Assembly (NCBI RefSeq): GCF_007829835.1
Contig: NZ_VIWP01000019.1
Span: 1 to 61,000 of the forward strand
From: Neorhizobium alkalisoli
GTDB taxonomy: Bacteria; Pseudomonadota; Alphaproteobacteria; Rhizobiales; Rhizobiaceae
Direction of reading: 5' to 3'
DNA: 61,000 nucleotides
Below are positions 25,535 through 34,340 of this stretch, one piece after another. Position 1 is the first letter of the stretch. Each line of letters starts with the position of its first letter. The translations under genes were made by a program, and so were the position numbers. The notes under the pieces were generated by a model. It searched no databases. It was not told where the DNA came from and worked only from the letters and a program-made list of their open reading frames with translations.

Positions 25535-27449
25535 GAAAATCGCCCTCATCTGCCTGCCAGCCCTCGTGATGACGACGGTTGTCCTCATCACACCAGGCAT
25601 CGAGCACTGGCTTGCACATTTCGGCACGACAGAACGTGCAAGGCTCGCGCTTGGTCGCGCCGGTCTGGCACTGCCTTATCTGCTTGCATCGGCATGCGGC
25701 ACGCTATTCCTGTTCGCAACAAAAGGGTCGCCCCGTATCAAGGCCGCTGGATGGAGTACCGTGGCAGGCGGCATCGGCATCATCGCTATCGGAGTTTTTC
25801 GGGAGGGATCGCGACTTCTGTCCTTCGAGGATCAGCTGCCGGCAGGTCGCACGCTTTTCTCCTATGCCGACCCGTCGACCATTGCCGGAGCATCCGCAGC
25901 GGCGCTTGCGACCGTTTTCGCCTTGCGCGTGGCCGTCTTGGGAAATGCCGCCTTTGCCGGAAGCGATCCGAAGCGCGCTTTCGGAAAGCGCGCCCTATAT
26001 GGCGAGGCCGACTGGATGGCGATGCGGGATGCGGCGGCGCTGTTTCCAGAGACAGGCGGCATTGTCATCGGCGAGCGATACCGGGTCGATCGCGACAGCC
26101 CGGCGACCATGTCGTTTGGTACCACAGACAAAACCAGCTGGGGCAAGGGCGGTTCAGCGCCGCTCCTGTGTTTCGATGGATCCTTCGGGTCATCGCACGG
26201 GATTGCGTTTGCCGGCTCGGGCGGCTTCAAGACGACTTCGGTAACCGTGCCGACGGCCCTTAAATGGGGTGGTTCCCTTGTCGTGCTCGATCCCTCGAAC
26301 GAGGTGGCGCATCTCGTCATGGAGCAGCGTCGCAAAGCAGGGCGGAGGGTCATCGTGCTTGACCCCAAAACGCCCCACCTCGGCTTCAACGTGCTCGACT
26401 GGATCGGCCGTCATGGCGGCACGAAAGAGGAGGACATTGCTGCGGTTGCATCCTGGATCGTCAGCGACAGCGGCCGCGCGACCGGGGTGCGTGATGACTT
26501 CTTTCGCGCTTCCGGCCTTCAGCTTCTAACCGCGATGATCGCCGACGTCTGCCTTTCCGGTCACACTCTGGAGAAGGTCCAGACCTTGCGCCAGGTCCGC
26601 GCCAACCTTGCGGAACCGGAGCCAAAGCTGCGTGCCCGGCTGCAGGAAATCTACAGCAACTCTGCCTCCGAATTCGTGCGCGAGAACGTTGCCGCTTTCG
26701 TCAACATGACACCGGAAACATTTTCGGGGGTCTATGCCAATGCCATCAAGGAAACCCATTGGCTGAGCTATGACAACTATGGTGCGCTGGTCTCCGGGTC
26801 GGATTTCGCAACCGAAGCGCTCGCAGATGGCACGGTCGATGTGTTCATCAATATCGATCTGAAGACGCTCGAAACACATGCCGGCCTGGCGCGTGTCATC
26901 ATCGGCTCCTTCCTCAACGCGATCTACAATCGCAACGGCAATGGGCAGGGTCGGGTCTTGTTTCTTCTCGATGAGGTTGCGAGACTTGGCTACATGCGGG
27001 TCCTTGAGACTGCACGAGACGCCGGCCGCAGATACGGTATCACGCTCATCATGATCTTCCAGTCGATCGGCCAGATGCGCGAGACCTATGGCGGCCGCGA
27101 CGCTTCCAGCAAATGGTTCGAAAGTGCCAGCTGGATTTCGTTTGCAGCCATCAACGATCCCGAAACAGCTGATTACATATCGCGCCGCTGCGGCACGACA
27201 ACTGTCGAGGTCGACCAGGTAAGCCGCAGTTTCCAGTCACAGGGATCGTCCCGAACACGATCGAAACACCTCGCCGCGCGTCCGCTTATCCAGCCCTACG
27301 AGGTTTTGCGCATGCGCACCGACGAACAGATCGTCTTCACTGCGGGAAAACCCCCATTGCGATGCGGGCGCGCCATCTGGTTTCGTCGCGATGACATGAC
27401 GAGCCTTGTCGCAGGAGGTTACTCCGACGCAACCGGTCCGCAGCTTTGA
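25524..27449 (+). CDS. traG: TraG, type IV coupling protein
   Basis: A 641-residue VirD4-like ATPase that links the relaxosome to the mating channel. Two or three membrane segments lie in the first ~150 residues. Walker A 'AGSGGFKTTS' is near residue 230 and Walker B 'VLFLLDEVARLG' near 480, followed by 'ETARDAGRRYGI'. The GTG at 25524 (VAIRKIALI) best fits family N-termini; an ATG at 25497 would extend it into traD. No trb mating-pair genes are in the window, so its partner channel lies elsewhere or is lost. Confidence 0.92.
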   Translation: MAIRKIALICLPALVMTTVVLITPGIEHWLAHFGTTERARLALGRAGLALPYLLASACGTLFLFATKGSPRIKAAGWSTVAGGIGIIAIGVFREGSRLLSFEDQLPAGRTLFSYADPSTIAGASAAALATVFALRVAVLGNAAFAGSDPKRAFGKRALYGEADWMAMRDAAALFPETGGIVIGERYRVDRDSPATMSFGTTDKTSWGKGGSAPLLCFDGSFGSSHGIAFAGSGGFKTTSVTVPTALKWGGSLVVLDPSNEVAHLVMEQRRKAGRRVIVLDPKTPHLGFNVLDWIGRHGGTKEEDIAAVASWIVSDSGRATGVRDDFFRASGLQLLTAMIADVCLSGHTLEKVQTLRQVRANLAEPEPKLRARLQEIYSNSASEFVRENVAAFVNMTPETFSGVYANAIKETHWLSYDNYGALVSGSDFATEALADGTVDVFINIDLKTLETHAGLARVIIGSFLNAIYNRNGNGQGRVLFLLDEVARLGYMRVLETARDAGRRYGITLIMIFQSIGQMRETYGGRDASSKWFESASWISFAAINDPETADYISRRCGTTTVEVDQVSRSFQSQGSSRTRSKHLAARPLIQPYEVLRMRTDEQIVFTAGKPPLRCGRAIWFRRDDMTSLVAGGYSDATGPQL

Positions 27450-27649
27450 CCGCCCGCATCGATCTGCCGGAGCCGGTTCCCTTGGGATAACGACCGCGGC
27501 ATGGATATCGGTTGATGCGGCAACGGGAGCCGCGCGAGAGAGCGGCTTGCCTAAATGCTCGTTCAAGAGTTCACCAGAATGAATCGATCGCCGAAGACCG
27601 ATTCATAAATCTCGTTGGACGGCAGATCGCGATCGCGCGAATCTCGGCC

Positions 27650-27928
27650 ATGATCACGCAGCTATATCATCTCTATCTCGAGCGGCAGGACCGCGCACGA
27701 AACATGGCGCGCTTCTATTGCCTGTCCATCGAGCCCAACCTGTTCGGCGAGCCATGCCTGACGCGGCGGTGGGGACGGATCGGCGCGAAGGGCCAGGTGA
27801 TGATCCATCACTTCGAGCGGGAGCAGCATGCTGTTGCCCTTTTCCTGGAGCTGGTCCGGGAGAAGCGCGCGCGCGGTTACCGGGCATGGCCAGCCAGTGG
27901 CAGCCAGGCTGATCGCTCGTCGCTCTGA
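27650..27928 (+). CDS. WGR-domain protein
   Basis: A 92-residue protein that is almost entirely a WGR domain: 'FYCLSIEPNLFGEPCLTRRW' then GRIGAKGQ, then 'FEREQHAVALFLELVREKRARGY'. WGR domains bind nucleic acid ends in PARPs and occur alone in rhizobial plasmids. The ATG at 27650 is preferred; the frame is open back to 27512. The role here is unknown. Confidence 0.8.
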   Translation: MITQLYHLYLERQDRARNMARFYCLSIEPNLFGEPCLTRRWGRIGAKGQVMIHHFEREQHAVALFLELVREKRARGYRAWPASGSQADRSSL

Positions 27929-27945
27929 TGCAATAAGGCTCATTG

Positions 27946-27969
27946 CCTCCTGAAGTTTCTCTCAGGAGG
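27946..27969 (+). terminator. Hairpin after the WGR gene
   Basis: CCTCCTGA (27946-27953) pairs with TCAGGAGG (27962-27969) around an 8-nt loop, 18 bp past the stop. There is no T-run, so termination is only likely. Confidence 0.4.
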
Positions 27970-28141
27970 AAACGCTTCCGCGGTGGTCGCTACCAGGGAA
28001 GGGGAAGGAGGAAGTGGCGGGCGCGCATATACCTGTCTTTGGCGAACCGGCAAAACGTCGGCAAGGATCCTTTTGCCTCCCTGACCATAACGGCGCACAG
28101 GATGACCCTTGTGCCGATCGGCACGCGGCGGCTGGTCCCGA

Positions 28142-28312
28142 TCAGCTCGGGGCCTCCTGAGCCGTGTTTTCGACCTGCCTGGCAATCACCGCTTCAAGCT
28201 CCGTTCGTGCACGTTCGAGCTCGGCCTGGATCTGACGGCGTTCTCCTGCGTCAGATGCGTTGCGCAGCTCGGCCCGCAGTTCCTCGATCTGGATTTCAAT
28301 GTTGATCGTCAT
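28142..28312 (-). CDS. Small coiled-coil protein, unknown
   Basis: A 56-residue ORF starting MTINIEIQIEELRAELRNAS and continuing with 'RRQIQAELERARTELEAVIA', a regular charged heptad pattern over about residues 4-45. A purine-rich AGAGGAG lies about 8-14 bases before the ATG. It is too short for common ORF filters and the plus-strand frames over it look like shadows. Its function is unknown; a dimeric regulator or antitoxin-like partner is possible. Confidence 0.7.
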   Translation of the reverse strand: MTINIEIQIEELRAELRNASDAGERRQIQAELERARTELEAVIARQVENTAQEAPS

Positions 28313-28544
28313 CGCCTGATCTCCTCTAAGCGTGTGAAAGACGATGAGCGCGGCCGGGAGGGGATGACGAGGTCAGGGATCGCGGATGCGACCGGCAGCG
28401 CCGGGGAGTGGGGGAGCCGATTTTCGGAAATCGCCGCAGGCGTCTGGAGAAAATTGGGGGGACCGCTCATCCTTGAGGTCGGCATGCGCGACCGGCACAA
28501 TGCGCTCTCCTGAGCAGCACCTCTCCCTGTCGTTTGGCACCAGA

Positions 28545-28579
28545 AAAGCCGGGTCGGGCTCGAAGCCCGATCCGGCTTT
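28545..28579 (-). terminator. Strong terminator hairpin after the first DUF736 gene
   Basis: A 16-bp stem with one G-T pair, AAAGCCGGGTCGGGCT (28545-28560) with AGCCCGATCCGGCTTT (28564-28579), has a 3-nt loop. On the minus strand the stem ends in TTTT. Confidence 0.7.
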
Positions 28580-28597
28580 GGTGTTCGCCTTGATGAT

Positions 28598-28622
28598 GGC
28601 CCCATCCTTTTCGGGTGGGGCC
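28598..28622 (-). terminator. Second hairpin directly after DUF736 copy A
   Basis: GGCCCCATCC (28598-28607) pairs at 9 of 10 positions with GGGTGGGGCC (28613-28622). It lies 9 bp past the DUF736 stop and probably works with the hairpin at 28545-28579. Confidence 0.5.
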
Positions 28623-28631
28623 GGATATGTG

Positions 28632-28943
28632 TCAGTCCCGGGTCGGGCGAGACCAGATCAGCTGATAGCCATTTTCGCCCTCGGCTTCCGAAAGCGTCGC
28701 GTAGATCGGAGCCGGGAAGCTCGGATCGTCGAGCTTGACCGAGAGATAGTCCCTTTCAGTCTGTTCCGAGCGCTTCTGCCAGGCAGCGCCGAGTTCGACG
28801 GCACCCGCCATGATGCGGAACTTCGGACCTTTTTCGGAAGGGTTTTCGATACGGTCAATGCGGGCCTTGACGTTGAGGGCGAGGGTACGGATCGAGCCGG
28901 TGAAGCCATTTTCCGTGGAGGTGAAAGTGCCGATGGTAGCCAT
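28632..28943 (-). CDS. DUF736 family protein, copy A
   Basis: A 103-residue protein. It opens 'MATIGTFTSTENGFTGSIRT', has 'NPSEKGPKFRIMAG' in the middle and ends 'ENGYQLIWSRPTRD', the DUF736 pattern. These small proteins are abundant on alphaproteobacterial plasmids and ICEs; no activity is established. The ATG at 28943 is set by the family start. Copy B at 30627-30935 is a close paralogue and the flanking DNA is duplicated too. Confidence 0.88.
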   Translation of the reverse strand: MATIGTFTSTENGFTGSIRTLALNVKARIDRIENPSEKGPKFRIMAGAVELGAAWQKRSEQTERDYLSVKLDDPSFPAPIYATLSEAEGENGYQLIWSRPTRD

Positions 28944-29408
28944 GTCTGAGTTCCTTTTCGCTGTCTCGGGCCGCTCCATTGCGGCCTCGATGGCAGTCTC
29001 AAAGGCCGGAGACGATCGGACCGCACCCAGCTGGGGTCCCCATCGCGCTTGCGCCCTGGGGTAGCGTTTGGGCCGTAACGCATGTGGAGGGCGGTGTGGA
29101 GACACTTTCCTGCTGCGCGAGGAATGACGGCAACCCGGGGTCCCCGCTCGACTTGTCGAGCGGGGTGGGTTCCGGCAGGGGATGAAAGTTTCGACGCGCC
29201 GTTGCGGGAAGACGAGCGAGGCGCAGCCGCTCTTCGGCCAGACCTGCCCCATCGAGCCCGCGCATGGAGTGGTTCAGTACAGTTTTCCGTAAAAGAACGC
29301 CCCTATGGCGCTATTTCGCGAATCCAGCCGGGGAAATGGCTGTTCGTGGCGATTGACTTCGCGTAATGGCGAAACACATGCTCTTGCGCCTGACAGAGGA
29401 GAACACTG
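28944..29408. other. DUF736-A upstream region with a duplicated Cys-peptide segment
   Basis: Bases 28944-29030 repeat, with changes, the DNA upstream of DUF736 copy B. Around 29208-29268 the plus strand reads RCGKTSEAQPLFGQTCPIEP, matching CRCGKTNEAKLPPGQTCPIE near 31119-31180. This looks like a small zinc-ribbon-like peptide or its remnant, without a clear start codon. Nothing else is supported. Confidence 0.4.
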
Positions 29409-29825
29409 ATGGCCGACGAAACCATGACCGAGACCCCCGCCGACGCGGCAAACGCAAATCCGGCAAATGCCCCTGCGCCGAAGAAGACCCGTGCGCCGCG
29501 CCGTCCGAAAGCTGCACCGGAAGCCGTTTCTGGCGACGTGACTGCTGTCGCGACGGAAACGCCGGTCAAGAAAACGCGCGCGAAGCGTGGCTCCAAGCAG
29601 ATCGCCGCCAAGACCGAGAAGAGCACCGCTACGCCGAAAAAGGCCGCCACGCGCAGCGCCGGCGTAAAGGTGGTTGCAGCAGCACCGGTCGCAGCCGTCG
29701 AATTCACCGATGACATCGCCGATCTGATCAAGCTTGAAGAAGAAAACCAGAAGCTCCGCAAAAAGCTTTCTGAAAAGCTGCGCGCAGAAAACGCCGATCT
29801 GCGCAAGCGCCTCGGCGAAGCCTGA
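29409..29825 (+). CDS. SyrB-like regulator
   Basis: A 138-residue protein. The first ~95 residues are Ala/Pro/Lys-rich and disordered-looking ('PAPKKTRAPRRPKAAPEA', 'KKTRAKRGSKQ'). The C-terminal ~40 residues are helical: 'DDIADLIKLEEENQKLRKKL' then 'LRAENADLRKRLGEA', the conserved end of rhizobial SyrB proteins. SyrB of Sinorhizobium lowers syrM expression. The lysine-rich part could bind DNA. A similar tail occurs in the next gene. Confidence 0.75.
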   Translation: MADETMTETPADAANANPANAPAPKKTRAPRRPKAAPEAVSGDVTAVATETPVKKTRAKRGSKQIAAKTEKSTATPKKAATRSAGVKVVAAAPVAAVEFTDDIADLIKLEEENQKLRKKLSEKLRAENADLRKRLGEA

Positions 29826-29964
29826 GGGCAAATGTCGAGATACCGTTGCCATCGGCGGTGGTGACGCCAATTGACGATGTGAATATTGCCGGGCCCTGCC
29901 GCGGGCCCGGCCAGTGTGATTTGCTGCCGTGTCATGCTGCAGCCAGGCTTGAGGTTAAGATGCG

Positions 29965-30561
29965 ATGAGAACACCATGGAGATTTGTGGTTGACCTGGTG
30001 TCGCGTAAGCCGAAAGCAACCATATCCGATGTGGACGGTCCGGATACCGCCCACATTGTGGCACTCGAATATCATCCTGCCGATGATGAGCCTGCCCGCG
30101 AAGAAGAGGCACGCCTCCCCGAGCAAACAACGTCGCTCGAGCCAAGGGAGGAGATTGAATCTCCGGCACCGGTCGCGAGCCCGAAACCGCAGGCAGAAAC
30201 GATAGACACTGCGAAGGCCGAGATCGATATCAACACCGCCGCCCAGGGTACATCATTCTCCCCCGAGGAAATCTCGACCAACGGCGCCGCCCCCGCCGCC
30301 ATCCTAAGCGGTGCGAGCAAGGTCGCAGCTGAGAAGCCGGCGAAAGCGCAGAGGAAGCCGCCTGCCGCCGCGGTGAAAGAGCCGGGTGTCATATCAACAT
30401 TCGAAGAGGTGCCTGCGGTTGTCGCCAGCCCGACGACGCTTGTCGAGGAAATGGTCGGGCTTGACATTGAGATCGCAGCGCTGCGGTACGCGCTTGCCGG
30501 AAAACTGAGAGAGCAAAATGCGCAATTGCGCAAGATGCTTGCCCGCTTCGAGAGATACTGA
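29965..30561 (+). CDS. Hypothetical protein with SyrB-like C-terminal helix
   Basis: A 198-residue protein, mostly low-complexity (Pro, Ala, Glu), with a helical C-terminus 'DIEIAALRYALAGKLREQNA' then QLRKMLARFE. This resembles the 'KLRAENADLRKRL' tail of the preceding SyrB-like protein, so the pair may be diverged paralogues able to form mixed coiled coils. The function is unknown. Confidence 0.6.
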   Translation: MRTPWRFVVDLVSRKPKATISDVDGPDTAHIVALEYHPADDEPAREEEARLPEQTTSLEPREEIESPAPVASPKPQAETIDTAKAEIDINTAAQGTSFSPEEISTNGAAPAAILSGASKVAAEKPAKAQRKPPAAAVKEPGVISTFEEVPAVVASPTTLVEEMVGLDIEIAALRYALAGKLREQNAQLRKMLARFERY

Positions 30562-30626
30562 CCGCAGGTCGGCACGTTTTTTCAAAAAAGATCGAGGCCT
30601 CGCCAGCGGTGAGACCCCGTTCCGCC

Positions 30627-30935
30627 TTAGTCCCGGTTCGGGCGGGACCAGATGAGCTGCAGGCCCTTTTCGCCCTCGACCTCGGTGAGCATTGCGTAGA
30701 TCGGAGCCGGGAAGCTCGGATCGTCGAGCTTGACCGAGATGTAGTCGCGGCCTTCACCCGAGGTTTTCTGCCAGGCGGCGCCAAGCTCGACCTGTCCCGC
30801 GAAGACGCGGAACTGCGGCCCCTTTTCGGAAGGATTATCGACGCGCGTGATGTGAGCCTTGACGTTGAGAGCGAGGGTGCGGATCGAGCCGCTGAAGCCG
30901 TTCTTTTCGGAAGTGAAGGTGCCGATAATAGCCAT
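30627..30935 (-). CDS. DUF736 family protein, copy B
   Basis: A 102-residue paralogue of copy A. It opens 'MAIIGTFTSEKNGFSGSIRT' and ends 'EKGLQLIWSRPNRD'; the middle 'NPSEKGPQFRVFAGQVELGA' is shared. The SyrB-like pair lies between the two copies. Confidence 0.88.
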   Translation of the reverse strand: MAIIGTFTSEKNGFSGSIRTLALNVKAHITRVDNPSEKGPQFRVFAGQVELGAAWQKTSGEGRDYISVKLDDPSFPAPIYAMLTEVEGEKGLQLIWSRPNRD

Positions 30936-31190
30936 TGTCGTGTTCCTTTCGCTGTCTCGGGCCGCTTCATTGCGGCCTCGATGGCTGTCGACAAGATCCG
31001 GGAGCGATCGGACCGCACCCAAAGGGCTGAAACGAAGTGGAAGGCGGCAAGGGTCGGATTTCTTGGAGGGAGAGGAGGGTGGCTTGCCGCACGGGGTAAG
31101 AAATCCTACACCTGCCGTTGCGGGAAGACGAACGAGGCGAAGCTGCCTCCCGGTCAGACATGCCCCATCGAGCCCGCAGATGGTGCTCCA
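30627..31190. repeat. Duplicated module, copy B (copy A about 28632-29270)
   Basis: Both copies carry a DUF736 gene on the minus strand, a conserved 5' block (CTGTCTCGGGCCGC, GATCGGACCGCACCCA) and a Cys-rich plus-strand peptide segment (GQTCPIEPA). The copies are direct repeats about 2 kb apart and have diverged clearly, so this is an old duplication. Confidence 0.6.
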
Positions 31191-31504
31191 GGACTCGTTT
31201 GAAGGATCACGGCAATGGCCGGCATCGGCCCAGACAAATGAACCCGGTGCTCACTGGCATCAACCTGAACCATGCATGGAACTGTCCAGCTCGGAATATC
31301 CCTGTCGATACCCGCGGATAGGGCCATTGCCACGAATATTTCGTGCGGTATCGTCGGGTTGCGATTCGTCGCCAGGAGGACAACAGAAGCCGCATGCGCC
31401 AACCGATAAAGCCATTCGTCGTCGAACGAAAGCCATCCCGCAAGCCGAGGCCAGACGCCACAAAGCCTTCGATCTGGGGAAGACTTGGTGCCGACATCTC
31501 CCAA
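31154..31504 (-). CDS. Possible gene remnant after ardC
   Basis: A 116-codon frame (TTG start at 31504) that reads like protein: 'FDDEWLYRLAHAASVVLLAT', then 'IPHEIFVAMALSAGIDRDIP'. The frame is open farther upstream to a stop near 31570 but lacks ATG or a ribosome site. It could be a truncated gene or chance. The rest of the 30936-31587 gap holds the duplicated upstream block and the Cys-peptide segment. Confidence 0.3.
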   Translation of the reverse strand: MGDVGTKSSPDRRLCGVWPRLAGWLSFDDEWLYRLAHAASVVLLATNRNPTIPHEIFVAMALSAGIDRDIPSWTVPCMVQVDASEHRVHLSGPMPAIAVILQTSPGAPSAGSMGHV

Positions 31505-31587
31505 GGTCTCAAGGACCAGGATAATACTGATCGACCGGCCGCCGCCGGCGGTGACGACCGCACCTGATCAAACCTGCTCGCGCCGGC

Positions 31588-32514
31588 TCATGCCACCCGC
31601 TTGAGTTCATCCGCCTCCGGCTGCAGGGAATGCAGGAACGCCACCGCGCGCTGCGCATGCGCCGCCGCATGGAAGATCGCTCGCCGGTCGTCTGAAAGCA
31701 CCGATAGCCAGGACTGCAGGTAGGATGCGTGATCCGGCCGCGGCTCCAGTTCAGGGGCGATGCCGAGATCAGCGCACAGGAAGCAACTGCCGAGCTCGGC
31801 GATCAGTTCTTCACGGGCGCGATCGGTACGATCCTTCGCATAGCGGGACAGATCCCGACCGACGCGGTCTTCACGGGCTGTCCAGTGGGTTGTCTCGTGC
31901 GCGAGCACGGCCGCGTATCCGGCAGCATCACGAAATGCTTTGAAGGGCGGCATCTGGATGTGATCCGTAACAGGCGAATAATAGGCCTGGTTGCCACCAT
32001 GTCGGATCGTAGCGCCGGTATTTCGGAAGAACCGATCGGCATTTTCGATCCGCTCGACCGGATCGATCACTTCCGCCACCGGTGCATAATAGCTCTCCGG
32101 CAATCCGTCGATTTGCTCGACGTTAAAGACAGAGTACGCTTTCAGGAAGGGAATTTCTCGATCGATCTCGCCGCCATTCCCGTCCACCTCAGACCTGGTG
32201 AAACGGCTGGCGAAGACCACCGTCGAGCCGGTCTCGCCCTTGCGCACAGCCGCGCCCAGTTCGAGGGACTGTCTGAAGGTCATCCACGTCGGCGAGGCAA
32301 AGCCACGCGACATCTGTTCAGACCAGAGGAGCAGCACGTTCATACCCGAATAGGGAAGGCCATTATGGCGCAAGGGCCGGGTGATGCGACCGCTTGTGCT
32401 GGCGGCACTCCACGGCTTCAACCAGGGGCGCACGCCGTGTTCGAGATCTTTGACGATCCGGTCGGTAATCCGCGCGTAGATATCGGGGCGATCCGCTTCC
32501 GCTTTCCTGCTCAT
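31588..32514 (-). CDS. ardC: ArdC-like antirestriction protein
   Basis: A 308-residue protein. The N-terminal ~130 residues are the ArdC single-stranded-DNA-binding domain ('DIYARITDRIVKDLEHGVRP', 'PYSGMNVLLLW'). The C-terminal part is a zincin-like metalloprotease domain with 'AAVLAHETTHWT' (HExxH form HETTH). ArdC proteins protect incoming plasmid DNA from host restriction. The ATG at 32514 (MSRKAEADRPDIYARI) is chosen on family form; an ORF reaching 32931 is an open extension without homology. Confidence 0.88.
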   Translation of the reverse strand: MSRKAEADRPDIYARITDRIVKDLEHGVRPWLKPWSAASTSGRITRPLRHNGLPYSGMNVLLLWSEQMSRGFASPTWMTFRQSLELGAAVRKGETGSTVVFASRFTRSEVDGNGGEIDREIPFLKAYSVFNVEQIDGLPESYYAPVAEVIDPVERIENADRFFRNTGATIRHGGNQAYYSPVTDHIQMPPFKAFRDAAGYAAVLAHETTHWTAREDRVGRDLSRYAKDRTDRAREELIAELGSCFLCADLGIAPELEPRPDHASYLQSWLSVLSDDRRAIFHAAAHAQRAVAFLHSLQPEADELKRVA

Positions 32515-33071
32515 TTCTCTTTTCTCCGTTTTTAGGACCTGCGCCACTCGCGGTCCGTCACGGAGGCTTAGAACCGGGGCCGATCGGATGCTGATGCACC
32601 GGAACGGCCGTAACAGCGTGGAGGACGGCAAAGCCGTTGAATCGGCATCCCGGCTCCGGCAAGGCCGCTGACCGGGGCGGGCCGCAATACGGCGCTGCCC
32701 GTCCTCTCTCCATCGGACCTGAAACGACAAAAGGCCGACCCGGTGGGTGTCAGCCTTTGCAGTCAGCGCTTTCAGGAATTGCCAGGCCGCCTTGGCGGCT
32801 GGGCGGTTTTGGTAAGGCTTTATGATCGCGATCAACACGCTCATCAAGAAGGTAAAGACGACCATTGCGTCGCGCACGATCCTTTCGCGATATTTCAGGA
32901 AAGCGAGGTCTCGGAGATGGCCGACCGACATGGTGCCGACGAAGATGAGCGAGATCGCTATTCAAATGAGCTGGATGGAAACAGACATATCGCATTTCTT
33001 CGGTAAGCTTGCTCCGGATAAAAGCCGTTGTGTTGAAGAGTGATTTGCGGGGCTCTCGCCCCGCGAACCGA
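32515..33071. other. Gap between ardC and the next gene; possible membrane-protein remnant
   Basis: On the minus strand about 32990-32815 a frame reads MSVSIQLI, a TGA stop, then 'IAISLIFVGTMSVGHLRDL' and 'DAMVVFTFLMSVLIAIIKPY', i.e. two membrane-like segments interrupted early by a stop. This may be a dead small membrane-protein gene. No other gene is supported. Confidence 0.3.
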
Positions 33072-33659
33072 TCAGCCGAAGGCGGCCATCTGAGCCTCGG
33101 CCGCCTTGCGGTCGAGCGATGCACCCGGGTTCTCTACCGGCCGGTCGAAAGGCTTCCAGGTCTCGCCAACAACCTGTTGGTACGCCGCCACCGCGCCCTC
33201 GGCCGCCATGCGCAGAGCGTGGGACTGGACACCCATGTCGGCTGCGAATTCCCGCTTGCGCTGGGCGGCGCTATCGTAGCCGACGGGTCCATCGAGATCC
33301 TCATCGCGGGCATCGTTCGATGCCTTGGCCGTTGCGTCGCGGGCCTCGGTGACGGCGCGGGAGTAGAACTGCCCGGCGCCATGCGCCGATCCGACGAAGG
33401 CTCCAACGATCCTCTGCAGATGGATCTGCATGGCCTTGTTCCCCAGGCCTTCGGAGAGGCTATCGGCGGTCTCAACGATCAGCCGCTCATGCAGGCTGCG
33501 GATGCCGTCGCTGTCGACGACCGTGATGCCGAAGCTTTCGGCAATCTTCATCGCCTGGATGGCATCGGGGCAGGAGAGGCGGACCATTTCGAGGGTCGTG
33601 CCGCGGCGCGATTGCGCCAGTCTGCCGTGGGAACGATTAAGGGTGGTGGGCTTGGCCAT
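33072..33659 (-). CDS. Hypothetical protein of the plasmid backbone
   Basis: A 195-residue soluble protein starting 'MAKPTTLNRSHGRLAQSRRG'. It contains 'HERLIVETADSLSEGLGNKA' and a helical second half rich in Ala, Arg and Asp. No catalytic motif is seen. It lies with ardC, DUF7007 and ParB-like genes, a set I associate with rhizobial plasmids, so a maintenance or transfer role is possible. Confidence 0.7.
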   Translation of the reverse strand: MAKPTTLNRSHGRLAQSRRGTTLEMVRLSCPDAIQAMKIAESFGITVVDSDGIRSLHERLIVETADSLSEGLGNKAMQIHLQRIVGAFVGSAHGAGQFYSRAVTEARDATAKASNDARDEDLDGPVGYDSAAQRKREFAADMGVQSHALRMAAEGAVAAYQQVVGETWKPFDRPVENPGASLDRKAAEAQMAAFG

Positions 33660-34340
33660 GTCTGGTCCTTCCGTGGCTGCCGAAGCGGTTCCGGCCGAAT
33701 GCCGGTCTGCCCTTCGATGCGGACAACCAGAACCGGCAAAGGACGGGCGGCTTCACAGGTCCGATCCGACTGAGCCAGCAGGGCAGGTTTGCGGGCCAGC
33801 AGGTTTTAACCTGGTGAGACCGCGGGCCTGTCCTTGCGCAGCGAGGTTGGAGCGGCCGCCCCGCGGCGCGATAGCGGCCTTGAAACGACCGGTCGCCGGT
33901 TCAGACCGCAACAACAAGAAGGGCGGTCCAGCACCGGTCCGATGTTAGGTATAAACCCAGCGAGGGGACGACATGGCCAAGCACCCACGCCGACAGAGGC
34001 GGTGGCCTGCGTCGTGATCATGAGCCATCCGGCAGAAGATCCGGTCCGACCTATCCCACGCGAGGCAGAACGGATGCATCTGCAGAATGCTCGATCTCAC
34101 GGATGATCGACTCCTTCGTGACCAGCCTGCATGTGAGCGTGTCGACTTCGCCCTACCGTTCGAAGTGCAGGTGGTCGGCAAGCTCCCGATGATGGAAATG
34201 GGGACCGGACATTCACCGTGATCGCCAGCCGTCCGACCCGCGCCACAATCTGCCGCGTCAGACAATCGAGATGCCCGGGACGAGGGTCTCGCGCCGGGCG
34301 CCGGTTGCCTGCGCCAGCGGTTTTGAAGCCAAGACCTCGG
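33660..34340. other. Non-coding stretch, 681 bp
   Basis: No supported gene. A 39-codon plus-strand frame from about 34089 reads MLDLTDDRLLRDQPACERVD but has no ribosome site or partner. The segment 33820-33960 is GC-rich with several short inverted repeats. Confidence 0.4.

Noticed and set aside
27940..28305. Possible CRISPR or tandem repeats in the GC-rich gap
   Set aside because: No regularly spaced repeats are present here or elsewhere in the window.
28109..28949. Plus-strand ORFs of 134 and 187 codons over the small coiled-coil gene and DUF736 copy A
   Set aside because: Shadows of the minus-strand genes; the sequences are not protein-like and cross terminator hairpins.
32515..32931. 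N-terminal extension of ArdC back to 32931
   Set aside because: Open by chance; the sequence between is Arg/Ser-rich and lacks homology, and family members begin at the ATG at 32514.
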